49,370 bases of DNA from Edaphobacter aggregans DSM 19364 (GTDB lineage Bacteria; Acidobacteriota; Terriglobia; Terriglobales; Acidobacteriaceae), in contig NZ_JQKI01000048.1 of assembly GCF_000745965.1 (NCBI RefSeq), positions 1-49,370 on the forward strand, given 5' to 3'. Position numbers and translations under genes: made by a program. Below the pieces are notes generated by a model. That model was not told the origin of the DNA. It saw nothing but the letters and a program-made list of their open reading frames with translations, and ran no database searches. Of this stretch, positions 9,456 through 17,059 are shown in pieces. Each line of letters starts with the position of its first letter. Position 1 is the first letter of the stretch.

Positions 9456-10201
9456 ACTTCTTCCTTTCGTGATAGACGACCGCTAACCTACGACATCGAG
9501 CGGCCGAACGCCTCTCTACTTCGATTTGCAACGGGAGGGCCACTTGCAACTGATTGAATCCAAAGTCCCGGCCGACGAGGACTGATAGTCTTTTGACAGC
9601 AGGCTGTCAGAAGTGCCAATGAATGACCACGCCAGTTCCCTGTATTCATCTAGCAGGGCGCTGGGAGTCGATCGGGATTATTAGCCAGGGCAATCTATGC
9701 GCAGCAAAAGACTTATCCGCCGCAAATAGACGAATGGGGAGTTGCAATCTCCGTGTGGGCACGATCGTCGAAGCACAGAACTGGCCACGAAGCCCAAGGA
9801 ATGTCTCGAATAGGTCGTGGTTCACGAAATGATAGGGGTAGATCTATTTTCACCGTCTTGCAGGTGCCGTCGATCTTGTACTAATCGATGTGCTGGGCGA
9901 TGTCAGAGGTGTTTTCACCTAGGTTCTTCTCGTGGATGACTCCGTCCTGCGTCACGACAAAGGCTTGAGACGGCGAATACCGTCACCAGAGCAGTAAGTA
10001 AGGAAGACGGCTCCTCGGAGAGAAGGGCGATGGGTGAATCCTTGCATGATCACACCTCGCGACGCATAGGGATGCTGCCTGAGGTCTTCCGGGACACGGA
10101 GGGTCGATTCCAGCCGATTGTTTCAACGGAACGGCGTGAGCCCTTGAAGCAGCAGGATCACGTCAACCGAACGAAGCAGACAATGAGAGCCAGGCCTTAT
10201 G
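9456..10201. other. long intergenic stretch with no intact gene
   Basis: About 745 bases between the receptor and marC. It should hold the promoter of the five-gene operon near 9456-9600. A plus-strand frame at 9623-9832 has no recognisable domain or ribosome site. The only protein-like trace is the DUF2950-type scrap described separately. Confidence 0.5.
9845..9969 (-). pseudogene. possible DUF2950 C-terminal remnant
   Basis: The minus-strand frame reads AFVVTQDGVIHEKNLGENT, then SDIAQHID, a stop, and YKIDGTCKTVKID. This resembles the C-terminal end of DUF2950 secreted proteins (pattern FVV-x-x-DGV-x-x-KNLG-x-x-T). It is stopped internally, has no upstream domain and no start, so it looks like a decayed end of a gene. 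The match is from memory of the family pattern and is weak. Confidence 0.35.
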
Positions 10202-10942
10202 TCAACTGCCGGTAAGCAAACCCAGGCTCTGCAAGCCTCGAAGTGTAATAGAGAGTCCGAGCGCGACCTGAATGATCCCCAGGACGGTGCCAAACAACAT
10301 CAACGGCATCTGCAGATATTTGAGGATAGGACGCGCAAATAGCATGGCGACGAGATTCAACAGCATAAGCCCGAGGAGCGTGGAGTAGATTTCGATCTTT
10401 GTGACGTAGTCCGGCGTCAGCGCCGTGCAGACGATGACAGCCGCGACGCCATAGGGAGTGACGATCGTTGGGAACGCCAGCGGAGAGGCGGCGTATCGCA
10501 AATTCGGCTCATACTGCTTCGGGGCAGCATCCGGATCAGTGTTGAACTGTTCCAGAACGGAGCGCAACGCAACCAGGAAGAGGATGATTCCGGCGGCGAT
10601 AGCGAGGACGGAGACTGGAATGTTGAATTTGCGAAGCGAGTTTTCCCCGATGAATACGGCGAGCAACAAAGCGGCACAGGAGTGGAGGAACGCGCGAATG
10701 GCCATCCGCCGGGCAAACGCAGCGTCTCCGTTTCGGGTGATCTGGACAAACGGGCCGAGGATCTTAATGGGACCGAGCATCAGGAAGAAGAACGTAAACA
10801 TCTCTCCCAGAGAGAAGGTGGTCCTTAGGTAGCCGACCGCAGGAGCACTCTGCTGGCCGAACGCTGCGGTTGACAAGAGCATGGTTAGCGACGCCAGCAT
10901 GAGGGAGTTTCTTAGGCGATTTCGAGATTGTCTTCGACGCAT
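10202..10942 (-). CDS. MarC-family integral membrane protein
   Basis: A 246-residue membrane protein of the MarC/NAAT family with about six transmembrane helices. Diagnostic segments are LGPIKILGPFVQIT near the N-terminus, FIGENSLRKFNIPVSVLAIA, and PLAFPTIVTPYGVAAVIV, the conserved MarC motif. The family's transport role is poorly defined despite the multiple-antibiotic-resistance name. Unusually, the MarC core is preceded by about 38 residues that look like a cleavable signal peptide (LTMLLSTAAFGQQSAP), which would place the core's first helix after an export signal. It stands alone, with no co-directional close neighbour. The ATG at 10942 has only a weak ribosome site. Confidence 0.88.
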   Translation of the reverse strand: MRRRQSRNRLRNSLMLASLTMLLSTAAFGQQSAPAVGYLRTTFSLGEMFTFFFLMLGPIKILGPFVQITRNGDAAFARRMAIRAFLHSCAALLLAVFIGENSLRKFNIPVSVLAIAAGIILFLVALRSVLEQFNTDPDAAPKQYEPNLRYAASPLAFPTIVTPYGVAAVIVCTALTPDYVTKIEIYSTLLGLMLLNLVAMLFARPILKYLQMPLMLFGTVLGIIQVALGLSITLRGLQSLGLLTGS

Positions 10943-11081
10943 AGAGGTGACTTAGCCTTTCCGATAGGAATGGATTGGTTACTCGTCTTCTGCAGAACTC
11001 GAAGCTACGGAAGGTTGGTCTCATAGCGTATCCGTCCTTCCTCTCGACCGCAAGTGGAATAGAGGCCGATCGCAGACGAGG

Positions 11082-11981
11082 TCATCTCTGTTTGAGCGCC
11101 TCAAGCTCCTCGAGCGTCCGCGGCCAGTCGGATCCGAGGAGTCGCGAGAGGCTGCGGTCTGCGAGAACCTTTCCTCCGGTCTGGCATCGAGCGCAGTAGT
11201 TGGTCTCGTTGTCGGCGTAGCGGATGCGCTGGACTTTTTCGCCGCATCGCGGGCAGGGTTCGCCGAAGCGACCGTGAACGGCCATCTCTTTGCGGAAGGC
11301 GGTGACCTTCTCGGGGAAGGCTTTGTCGGCCTCGGCGTTCAGGCGGTCGATCCAGAGCTTGAGGGTTTCGCGGGTTGCTGCGTAGAGTCTTTCCCATTCC
11401 TCGGGCTTGAGCTTGTGGGTCAACGCGATCGGTGAGAGTTTCGCGGCGTGCAGGATCTCGTCGGAGTATGCGTTGCCGATTCCGCTGAGGATGCGCGGAT
11501 CGGTGAGCGCTCGTTTGAGGGTGCGATTCTCGGCGGTGAGCGCGCGGCGGAAGGAGTCGAGGCCGCTGGAAAGGACCTCGACACCTCCGGGATCGATCGA
11601 GCGGAGGCTATCTTCTCCGCGGAGGACGTAGAGCGATGCGCGGTGTTTGCTGCCGGCTTCGGTGAGGACGAGCGAGCCGTCGGGGAAGTCGAAGGCTGCG
11701 AGGTTGCTGCGGCCTGCGAGCTTTGCATCGCGCGGACGCCAATGAAGGCGGCCTGCGATCATCAGGTGAAGGACGAGCCAGAGATCGTTGTCGAGTCCGA
11801 TGGCGATGCGCTTGCCGATGCGGCGAAGCTCGCGCACGGTATGACCTTCAGCCTGCGCGATCGGCGGTTGCGCGGTGCGGAGCAGAAACGGGCTTGCCAA
11901 ACGGACGCGCTCGAGTGGTTTACCGACGATGCGAGGTTCGAGCGCGTGGAGGTAAGCCGCGATATCGGGCAGTTCCGGCAT
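11082..11981 (-). CDS. Fpg/Nei-family DNA glycosylase
   Basis: A 299-residue base-excision repair glycosylase/AP lyase. The start is fixed by MPELPDI, since the family uses the N-terminal Pro (exposed after Met removal) as nucleophile and the next Glu as catalytic acid. The H2TH region is visible as LTDPRILSGIGNAYSDEILHAAKLSP, cited here in two parts (DPRILSGIGNAYSDEIL, then HAAKLSP), and a C-terminal zinc finger has C-x2-C at PCPRCGE and NYCARCQTGG. The family excises oxidised purines or pyrimidines and nicks the strand. PELPDI rather than PELPEVE marks a subgroup common in Acidobacteriota, so 8-oxoguanine specificity should not be assumed. A short tail of about 30 residues follows the zinc finger. 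An upstream in-frame ATG at 12017 would bury the catalytic Pro and is rejected. Confidence 0.9.
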   Translation of the reverse strand: MPELPDIAAYLHALEPRIVGKPLERVRLASPFLLRTAQPPIAQAEGHTVRELRRIGKRIAIGLDNDLWLVLHLMIAGRLHWRPRDAKLAGRSNLAAFDFPDGSLVLTEAGSKHRASLYVLRGEDSLRSIDPGGVEVLSSGLDSFRRALTAENRTLKRALTDPRILSGIGNAYSDEILHAAKLSPIALTHKLKPEEWERLYAATRETLKLWIDRLNAEADKAFPEKVTAFRKEMAVHGRFGEPCPRCGEKVQRIRYADNETNYCARCQTGGKVLADRSLSRLLGSDWPRTLEELEALKQR

Positions 11982-12091
11982 CGCTAACAGCTTGCATGGA
12001 ACGGTGAGGTTTGGCAACGCGGGTTTAATGGAGCTGGTTTGAGGGAACGATGTGTTTCGGGTAGCTTATGAGAGCGAGATACGAGGATGCT

Positions 12092-12721
12092 ATGGACGAG
12101 GAGAAGCAGATTCGAGTGATGAGCGTGGACGATCATCCGCTGCTGCGCGAGGGCATTGTTGCTGTGGTGAACAGCCAGAAGGACATGCAGATCGTCGCGC
12201 AGGCAGCGACGGCGCGCGAGGCGGTGGAGCAGTTCCGCCTGCATCGGCCGGATGTTGTACTGATGGATCTGCGGCTTCCGGATATGAGCGGGATCGACGC
12301 GATGATTGCGATCCGCGAGGAGTCTCCGGAAGCGAAGGTGATCATGGTGACGACGGTCGAGGGCGATGCGGAGATCATGCGAGCGCTTGCTGGCGGAGCT
12401 CGCGGCTATGTACTGAAGAGCATGCCTCCGAAGGAGCTGGTGGAGGTGATTCGCCAGGTGAATGCGGGGAAGAAGCGCATTCCGAGCGAGGTTGCGGCGC
12501 GTCTGGCGGAGCACTTCGACGGCGACGCGCTGACTGCGCGCGAGGTTGAGGTGCTGGCGCAGGTGGCGAGCGGCAATCGCAATCGCGACATTGCGGACAA
12601 GCTCTTCATCACGGAAGAGACGGTGAAGGTGCACATCAAGCACATCATGGAGAAGCTGGATGCGAAGGATCGCACGCAGGCGGTTGCGATAGGAATCCGG
12701 CGGGGCATTATTCACCTCTAA
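12092..12721 (+). CDS. NarL/FixJ-type response regulator
   Basis: A 209-residue two-component regulator. The receiver domain (about 7-122) has the acidic pair in SVDDHPLLREG, the phospho-acceptor Asp in VVLMDLRLPDMSG and the Lys in YVLKSMPP. The C-terminal LuxR-type helix-turn-helix (about 143-205) reads LTAREVEVLAQVASG, then NRDIADKLFITEETVKVHIK. Phosphorylation should promote dimerisation and DNA binding. No histidine kinase gene is adjacent, so it is an orphan here. The start at 12092 has a GAGG site; an ATG at 12068 is the alternative. The Dps gene follows 109 bp downstream in the same direction, which hints at control of stress defence, but that is inference. Confidence 0.92.
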   Translation: MDEEKQIRVMSVDDHPLLREGIVAVVNSQKDMQIVAQAATAREAVEQFRLHRPDVVLMDLRLPDMSGIDAMIAIREESPEAKVIMVTTVEGDAEIMRALAGGARGYVLKSMPPKELVEVIRQVNAGKKRIPSEVAARLAEHFDGDALTAREVEVLAQVASGNRNRDIADKLFITEETVKVHIKHIMEKLDAKDRTQAVAIGIRRGIIHL

Positions 12722-12830
12722 TTGAACGAGAGATGGTGCTGTAACATCATCGAGGTATCGGTGGTTTACGCATCGTGGGTTTCAGCTCGCGACCCTGAGT
12801 GCGAGTCTTGACGCAATGAAGGAGCGAATG

Positions 12831-13337
12831 ATGAAAAAAGAGAATAAGACAGCGAAGATGGAGATGAGCAGCGATCTCGGAACTGAAGCGGTAACCGCGA
12901 TCTCCGAAGATCTGCGTCACCTGCTGGCCGATGTGTTCGCGCTCTATCTGAAGACCAAGAACTTTCACTGGCATATGAAGGGCCCACACTTCCGTGACTA
13001 CCATCTGTTGCTGGACGAGCAGGCCACCCAGATCTTTGCGATGTCGGACGATGTTGCGGAGCGGTCTCGGAAGCTGGGTGCGACGACGCTGCGGTCGATC
13101 GGCGACATTGCTCGCAATCAGCGGCTGAAGGACAACGACAAGGCCGGGCTTTCTCCGAAGGAGATGCTGTCAGATCTTTGCAACGATACGCAGAAGCTGA
13201 TCGGGTTCCTGCGCTCGACGCACGAAGTGTGCGACAAGCATGGGGACGTTGCGACAGCGAGCCTGATCGAGGTCTGGATCGACGAGGCGGAACGCCGTCA
13301 TTGGTTTCTGGCAGAGACTGTGGGAGGGATGGAGTAG
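12831..13337 (+). CDS. Dps-family ferritin-like DNA-protection protein
   Basis: A 168-residue four-helix Dps protein. The ferroxidase centre at the subunit interface is visible as KNFHWHMKGPHFRDYHLLLD followed by EQATQIFAMSDDVAER, with the His, Asp and Glu ligands in the standard order. Dps dodecamers oxidise and store iron with hydrogen peroxide and can coat DNA in the cytosol. The N-terminus is lysine-rich (MKKENKTAKMEM), suited to DNA binding. The start at 12831 is preferred because AAGGAG lies 6 bp upstream; ATGs at 12816 and 12828 are in frame. A hairpin terminator follows at 13446-13481. It is downstream of an orphan NarL-type regulator. Confidence 0.92.
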   Translation: MKKENKTAKMEMSSDLGTEAVTAISEDLRHLLADVFALYLKTKNFHWHMKGPHFRDYHLLLDEQATQIFAMSDDVAERSRKLGATTLRSIGDIARNQRLKDNDKAGLSPKEMLSDLCNDTQKLIGFLRSTHEVCDKHGDVATASLIEVWIDEAERRHWFLAETVGGME

Positions 13338-13363
13338 GCCCCCCATATTTCTGTAAATTATCT

Positions 13364-13409
13364 GTTTTCAACGTCTTGCGCGATTTGCGCAGGGCAAAAT
13401 ATTGAAAAC
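13364..13409. repeat. nested inverted repeat downstream of the Dps gene
   Basis: Outer arms GTTTTCAA (13364-13371) and TTGAAAAC (13402-13409) enclose TGCGC (13377-13381) and GCGCA (13387-13391). It is AT-rich compared with its surroundings and could fold into a hairpin in the 3' end of the Dps message. Function not evident. Confidence 0.5.
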
Positions 13410-13445
13410 ATGGGGTTTATGGGGCAAAATCTTGATTCTAAAAGG

Positions 13446-13481
13446 GAAAGCCCTGCGGGCTAGCGACCTGCGGGGCTTTTC
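13446..13481 (+). terminator. rho-independent-type hairpin after dps
   Basis: The stem pairs GAAAGCCC (13446-13453) with GGGCTTTTC (13473-13481), extended imperfectly inwards by TGCGGG and CCTGCG, and ends in a T-rich run. It lies about 110 bp after the Dps stop codon. Confidence 0.7.
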
Positions 13482-13870
13482 TTTGACTCTGTAACCAGTA
13501 TAGCGAGTGGAGGGTAATTAATCGGCACTTTATATCGCTTGTTATTTCATGGAGTTACGCCAAAGTGGGACTTGACAGGTTTTCCTGTGGAAAAAAGCGG
13601 GGCGATTGGTCTCCCAACGCCCCAGGGTTGCTGTCTTTCCGTTGATCTACTAAGGAAAGGGTAGAAGTAGAATTGGGTTTGCGCAATTGTGCTAAGGGAT
13701 GGTTTTGAGCTACCCCTATGGGGTTAGTCTGTCTGGCGTAGGGGTAGGCATACGTGGGGGTAAGAAGGGATATCCCGGGGCTTAAGTTTGCTTGCTTTTT
13801 TGGGGCGAGCGAGACGCCAGGGCTTAAGAGGGTGCGGAAAAAGTGTCTCGCGGGGGACAACACGACCTCA

Positions 13871-13938
13871 GCGGCTAAAGCCGCATTCAAAACAGGGCAG
13901 TTGCGGCACGGCTGAAGCCGTGCCCTTAAGCAAAACGG
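13871..13938. repeat. 68-bp double-hairpin repeat, copy 1
   Basis: The element holds two palindromes: GCGGCTAAAGCCGC (13871-13884), then 16 bp, then GGCACGGCTGAAGCCGTGCC within a 38-bp block (13901-13938). The 38-bp block is identical to 15464-15501. The spacing between the two palindromes is also 16 bp in copy 2. Confidence 0.9.
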
Positions 13939-14040
13939 GTTTTTCAGCACCCTCTAAAAGTCCTGTGGTACCCAGAAGCCCGTCCTGGGTTGCCTGGTGG
14001 GGAAGGGGAGTGCGGGCGTTCTGCGAAGAGATACGGCGAT

Positions 14041-14077
14041 TCTTCCCCTTTGGCTGGGCTCAGGGCCAGAATGACGG
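14041..14077. repeat. dispersed intergenic repeat, copy 1
   Basis: TCTTCCCCTTTGGCTGGGCT followed by a segment ending CCAGAATGACGG. It shares its beginning and end with 14971-15015 and its general plan (CTTCG...TCAGG...ATGAC) with 14133-14170. Confidence 0.7.
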
Positions 14078-14132
14078 CCGTTTGTTCTGGAACGTTCTAT
14101 TGGAGCGGATGGCACCTGCGAAAAATGCAGGT

Positions 14133-14170
14133 CCTTCGACTTCGCCCTGCGGGCTTCGCTCAGGATGACA
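14133..14170. repeat. dispersed intergenic repeat, copy 2
   Basis: CCTTCGACTTCGCCCTGCGG followed by GCTTCGCTCAGGATGACA. It is a variant of the same family as 14041-14077 and 14971-15015, lying just downstream of the LolA-like gene. Confidence 0.7.
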
Positions 14171-14185
14171 ACCGTGGAGTGATGG

Positions 14186-14851
14186 CTATTTTTTGTATTG
14201 GTAGGGCGAGGTGTTGATGGACTGGTTGTAGCGGATGTTGGTGTAGGTGGCGGTCTGGTAGTCGCCAGATGGAGTGAAGAACTGCTGCTTGAGGGAGATG
14301 GCGCGGTTGAGGTCGACCCAGATGACGATGTGGGTGAACATGTTGCGTACGTTGGGGTCTTTGGAGACGAGGTCGAGCTTGGTGACGGGGGTGGTGGCGG
14401 CGCCGTCGGAAAGCTGCTCGGTGCCGAGGTCGGTGATGGTCCAGGCTTTGGCGAGTTCGGTTCCGCTGCCGCCGAAGCCGAGGGTTAGGAAGGACTCGTA
14501 CTGGGCCTTGTTCTGGCCGGCGGTGTAGACTTTGAGGTCCTTGGTGTTGGGATCGAACAGGGCTAGCTTGCCGTCCTTGTAGGAGAAGAAGCGGGCGCCG
14601 GGCGGGAGGATCTTCGCTCCCATCTCAAGCTTCGTTCCGCTCTTTTTGAAGTAGATGCTTCCGCGCTGGGTGGTGGTCTCTTTGACGACGCGCTCGTAGA
14701 ACTCTTTCTGGAAGTCGGCTTCGGCGGATTTGAAGCGTGTGCTGGCGGCGTCCATCTGACGCAGATCGGCGTCGAGCTGGCCCGGTTTGACTTGGGCGGG
14801 TAGGGCGAGGGGGGCGGCTAGGAGGAAGACGGCGGCCAGGCGGCGGGTCAT
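14186..14851 (-). CDS. LolA-like outer-membrane lipoprotein carrier family protein
   Basis: A 221-residue exported protein with signal peptide MTRRLAAVFLLAAPLALPAQ. The mature part fits the LolA fold: repeated strands such as RGSIYFKKSGTKLEM, GARFFSYKDGKLALFDPNT and KDLKVYTAGQNKAQYES, then a C-terminal IVIWVDLNRAISLKQQFFT. Such proteins shuttle lipoproteins from the inner to the outer membrane, but Acidobacteriota have several paralogues and the true LolA cannot be picked out here. It is separate from the LolA-like gene at 6181-6924 and not obviously similar beyond the fold. The ATG at 14851 starts the signal peptide; a GTG at 14866 would add five residues. Dispersed repeats flank it on both sides. 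Confidence 0.8.
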   Translation of the reverse strand: MTRRLAAVFLLAAPLALPAQVKPGQLDADLRQMDAASTRFKSAEADFQKEFYERVVKETTTQRGSIYFKKSGTKLEMGAKILPPGARFFSYKDGKLALFDPNTKDLKVYTAGQNKAQYESFLTLGFGGSGTELAKAWTITDLGTEQLSDGAATTPVTKLDLVSKDPNVRNMFTHIVIWVDLNRAISLKQQFFTPSGDYQTATYTNIRYNQSINTSPYQYKK

Positions 14852-14970
14852 TCGTTGTTTTCTCACGAGAGGATTAGATGCGGTCTCTTTTGAAGATGAT
14901 AGCGGGTGTGGATTGCGGGGCGTGCCGATTTTTTCAGCAGCGAACGCGGTTCCGGACGAACTACTGAGAT

Positions 14971-15015
14971 TCTTCCCCTTCGACTCGCTCTGCTCGCTCA
15001 GGGTCAGAATGACGG
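14971..15015. repeat. dispersed intergenic repeat, copy 3
   Basis: TCTTCCCCTTCGACTCGCTC followed by a segment ending GTCAGAATGACGG. It ends 11 bp before the stop codon of the minus-strand hypothetical gene at 15026. Confidence 0.7.
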
Positions 15016-15025
15016 CTTCTGGGTT

Positions 15026-15418
15026 CTAGCGGGTGATCCAGGCGTCGTAGGCGACGATGTGGCCGTTGGCGTCGCGGACGGGCTCGTAGCGCTCGAGGGT
15101 GACCTCGCCGGCGATGGGCTCGATGATGCGGAGGATGGCGGCGCGGAGGTCGGCGTCAGAGGTGGCACCTTTGGTGGCCCGCTGGATGTCGTCGGCGCGG
15201 ATCTGATAGGTGAAGCGGCTGGAGCCGTTGGTGCTGCCTGCCGCCTTGACGAGGACCTCGGAGGAGTTGAGGGCGACGGTCTCGACGGGGCGATCGTTGA
15301 AGTCGACGAAGCGGGGGCCGAGGAAGAGGAAGAGGAGGATGAGGGTGACCATGACGTCGTAGTGGAAGCTTCCGCGCTCGTAGGTCCACCAGAAGTAGGA
15401 GCGGAGGGTTTTGAACAT
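15026..15418 (-). CDS. hypothetical protein with one transmembrane segment
   Basis: A 130-residue protein I do not recognise. It starts MFKTLRSYFWWTYERGSFHY, followed by one clear membrane helix (DVMVTLILLFLFLGPRFV, about 21-38), then a soluble domain of about 90 residues predicted to lie on the far side of the membrane, containing TYQIRADDIQRATKGAT and AAILRIIEPIAGEVTLERYE. The mixed alpha/beta composition suggests a folded domain. It sits between serS and the LolA-like gene on the same strand, separated from both by repeat-bearing spacers, so shared transcription is uncertain. Codon use matches its neighbours and the frame is clean, supporting a real gene. Confidence 0.7.
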   Translation of the reverse strand: MFKTLRSYFWWTYERGSFHYDVMVTLILLFLFLGPRFVDFNDRPVETVALNSSEVLVKAAGSTNGSSRFTYQIRADDIQRATKGATSDADLRAAILRIIEPIAGEVTLERYEPVRDANGHIVAYDAWITR

Positions 15419-15433
15419 GGCTAGCGTACCTCA

Positions 15434-15501
15434 GGGGCTAAAGCCCCTTTTGCTGAATGACGATTGCGGCACGGCTGAAGCCGTGCCCTTAAGCAAAACG
15501 G
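15434..15501. repeat. 68-bp double-hairpin repeat, copy 2
   Basis: Palindrome GGGGCTAAAGCCCC (15434-15447), 16 bp, then a 38-bp block (15464-15501) identical to 13901-13938. The first palindrome differs from copy 1 by paired changes that keep the stem (GCGG/CCGC against GGGG/CCCC), so structure is conserved over sequence. Confidence 0.9.
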
Positions 15502-15586
15502 TTTGTGCTTGTGCGCGAATACCCACCTTAGCGCCTGCGGCGCGAAGATGGGGCACCCGGCGACGATGGTAGAGAAGCAGGTTTCT

Positions 15587-15620
15587 CCACCCCGCGCTTC
15601 GGGCTCCGGTCGAAATGACA
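15587..15620. repeat. dispersed intergenic repeat, copy 4 (divergent)
   Basis: A shorter relative of the repeats at 14041, 14133 and 14971: CCACCCCGCGCTTCGGGCTC then CGGTCGAAATGACA. It lies between the 68-bp element and serS. Confidence 0.5.
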
Positions 15621-15641
15621 ATTTTGCATGGAGGGCCGTGG

Positions 15642-16967
15642 TCATCCGATGCGCTCCTGTTTTGTGATGACGGTCTGGCCGTTCATGTAGGGGACTAGGG
15701 CCTCGGGGACTTGGATGCTGCCGTCGGGCCGCTGGTAGTTCTCGAGGATGGCGAGGTAGGTGCGGCCTACGGCGAGGCCGGAGCCGTTGAGGGTGTGGAG
15801 GTACTCGGATTTCTTGGCTCCGGCGGGACGATAACGGATATTCGCGCGTCGGGCCTGGAAGTCGGTGAAGTTGGAGCAGGAGCTGATTTCGCGGTAGAGG
15901 TTCTGGCCGGGGAGCCAGACTTCGAGGTCGAAGGTCTTGGAGGAGGCGAAGCCCATGTCGCCGGTGGAGAGGAGCATGCGGCGGTAGGGGAGGTTGAGGC
16001 GCTCGAGGACGGTCTCGGCGTGGCGGGTGAGGGTCTCGTGCTCGGCGTCGGATTTGTCGGGCGTGGTGAACTTGACAAGCTCGACCTTCTGGAACTGGTG
16101 CTGGCGGATCATGCCGCGGACGTCTTTGCCGTAGGAGCCGGCCTCGCTACGGAAGCACGGGGTATAGGCGCAGAAGGAGATGGAGAGCTGGGATTCGTCG
16201 ATGGTCTCGTCGCGGAGGAGGTTGGTGACGGGGACCTCGGCGGTGGGGATGAGCCAATGGTCGCCGTCCTGGAGTTCGCCGGTGTAGGGGCCCTTGTCGT
16301 CGCAGTGGAAGGAGTCTTCGGCGAACTTGGGGAGCTGGCCGGTGCCGAAGAGCGAGCGGGAGTTGACCATGTAGGGCGGGAGGACCTCGGTGTATCCGTG
16401 CTCGCGCGTGTGGAGGTCGAGCATTAAGTTGGCGAGGGCGCGCTCGAGGCGTGCTCCGGCGCCGTAGTGGACGACGAATCGGGAGCCGGAGATCTTGGCG
16501 GCGCGGTTGAAGTCGAGGATGTTGAGGGCTTCGCCGAGCTCCCAGTGGGGTTTGGGGGGGAAGTCAAAGCTGGGGATGGTGCCCCAGGTCTTTTCCTCGC
16601 GGTTGGCGTGCTCGTCGGGGCCTACGGGGACACAGTCCTGGGGGAGGTTGGGGATGGTCTGGAGGATGGCGCGGAGGCGCTCGTCGGCGGCGGTGGCGCG
16701 GGATTCGAGGGTGTCGACCTCGGACTTGAGGGATTTGGTCTGCTCAGTGACTGCGGAGGCGTCGGTGCCGGACTTGCGGAGGCGAGCGATCTCTTCGGTG
16801 AGCCTGTTGCGCTGGGCCTTGAGGGTCTCGACCTGCGTGATGGCGTCGCGGCGTTCGCGGTCGATGGTGGCGAAGTCGCCGAGGGCCTGGGCGGGGTCCA
16901 TGCCGCGGGCGCGCAGTTTTTCCTCTACGACGGGCAAGTTAGCCCGGACGAATGCTAGATCAATCAT
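15642..16967 (-). CDS. serS: serine--tRNA ligase
   Basis: A 441-residue class II aminoacyl-tRNA synthetase that charges tRNA-Ser in the cytosol. Residues about 1-110 form the long coiled-coil arm that contacts the tRNA variable loop (RDAITQVETLKAQRNRLTEE). The catalytic core shows motif 2 in PCFRSEAGSYGKDVRGMIR and motif 3 in NGSGLAVGRTYLAILENYQ. The tail RPDGSIQVPEALVPYM is typical. Length is close to the usual 420-430. The ATG at 16967 starts the conserved MIDLAFVRANLP. It diverges from pyrD with a 92-bp spacer that should hold both promoters. No T-box or other leader is visible. Confidence 0.97.
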   Translation of the reverse strand: MIDLAFVRANLPVVEEKLRARGMDPAQALGDFATIDRERRDAITQVETLKAQRNRLTEEIARLRKSGTDASAVTEQTKSLKSEVDTLESRATAADERLRAILQTIPNLPQDCVPVGPDEHANREEKTWGTIPSFDFPPKPHWELGEALNILDFNRAAKISGSRFVVHYGAGARLERALANLMLDLHTREHGYTEVLPPYMVNSRSLFGTGQLPKFAEDSFHCDDKGPYTGELQDGDHWLIPTAEVPVTNLLRDETIDESQLSISFCAYTPCFRSEAGSYGKDVRGMIRQHQFQKVELVKFTTPDKSDAEHETLTRHAETVLERLNLPYRRMLLSTGDMGFASSKTFDLEVWLPGQNLYREISSCSNFTDFQARRANIRYRPAGAKKSEYLHTLNGSGLAVGRTYLAILENYQRPDGSIQVPEALVPYMNGQTVITKQERIG

Positions 16968-17059
16968 TTGAGTTTTATTTTAGCGGGTTGTGGGGATGCG
17001 GGGGATTTTGCAGTCTGTTCGTGTCTGAACGGGATTTAGACTGCCGATAGACTGGAGCT

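Noticed and set aside
13555..13950. 131-codon minus-strand frame near the 68-bp repeat
   Set aside because: It runs through the repeated palindromes; the translation has repeat-derived NPFCLRARLQPCRN-type text (also at 15421-15645) and no ribosome site.
15421..15645. 74-codon minus-strand frame next to serS
   Set aside because: Overlaps repeat copies 2 and 4; same repeat-derived peptide as at 13555-13950.
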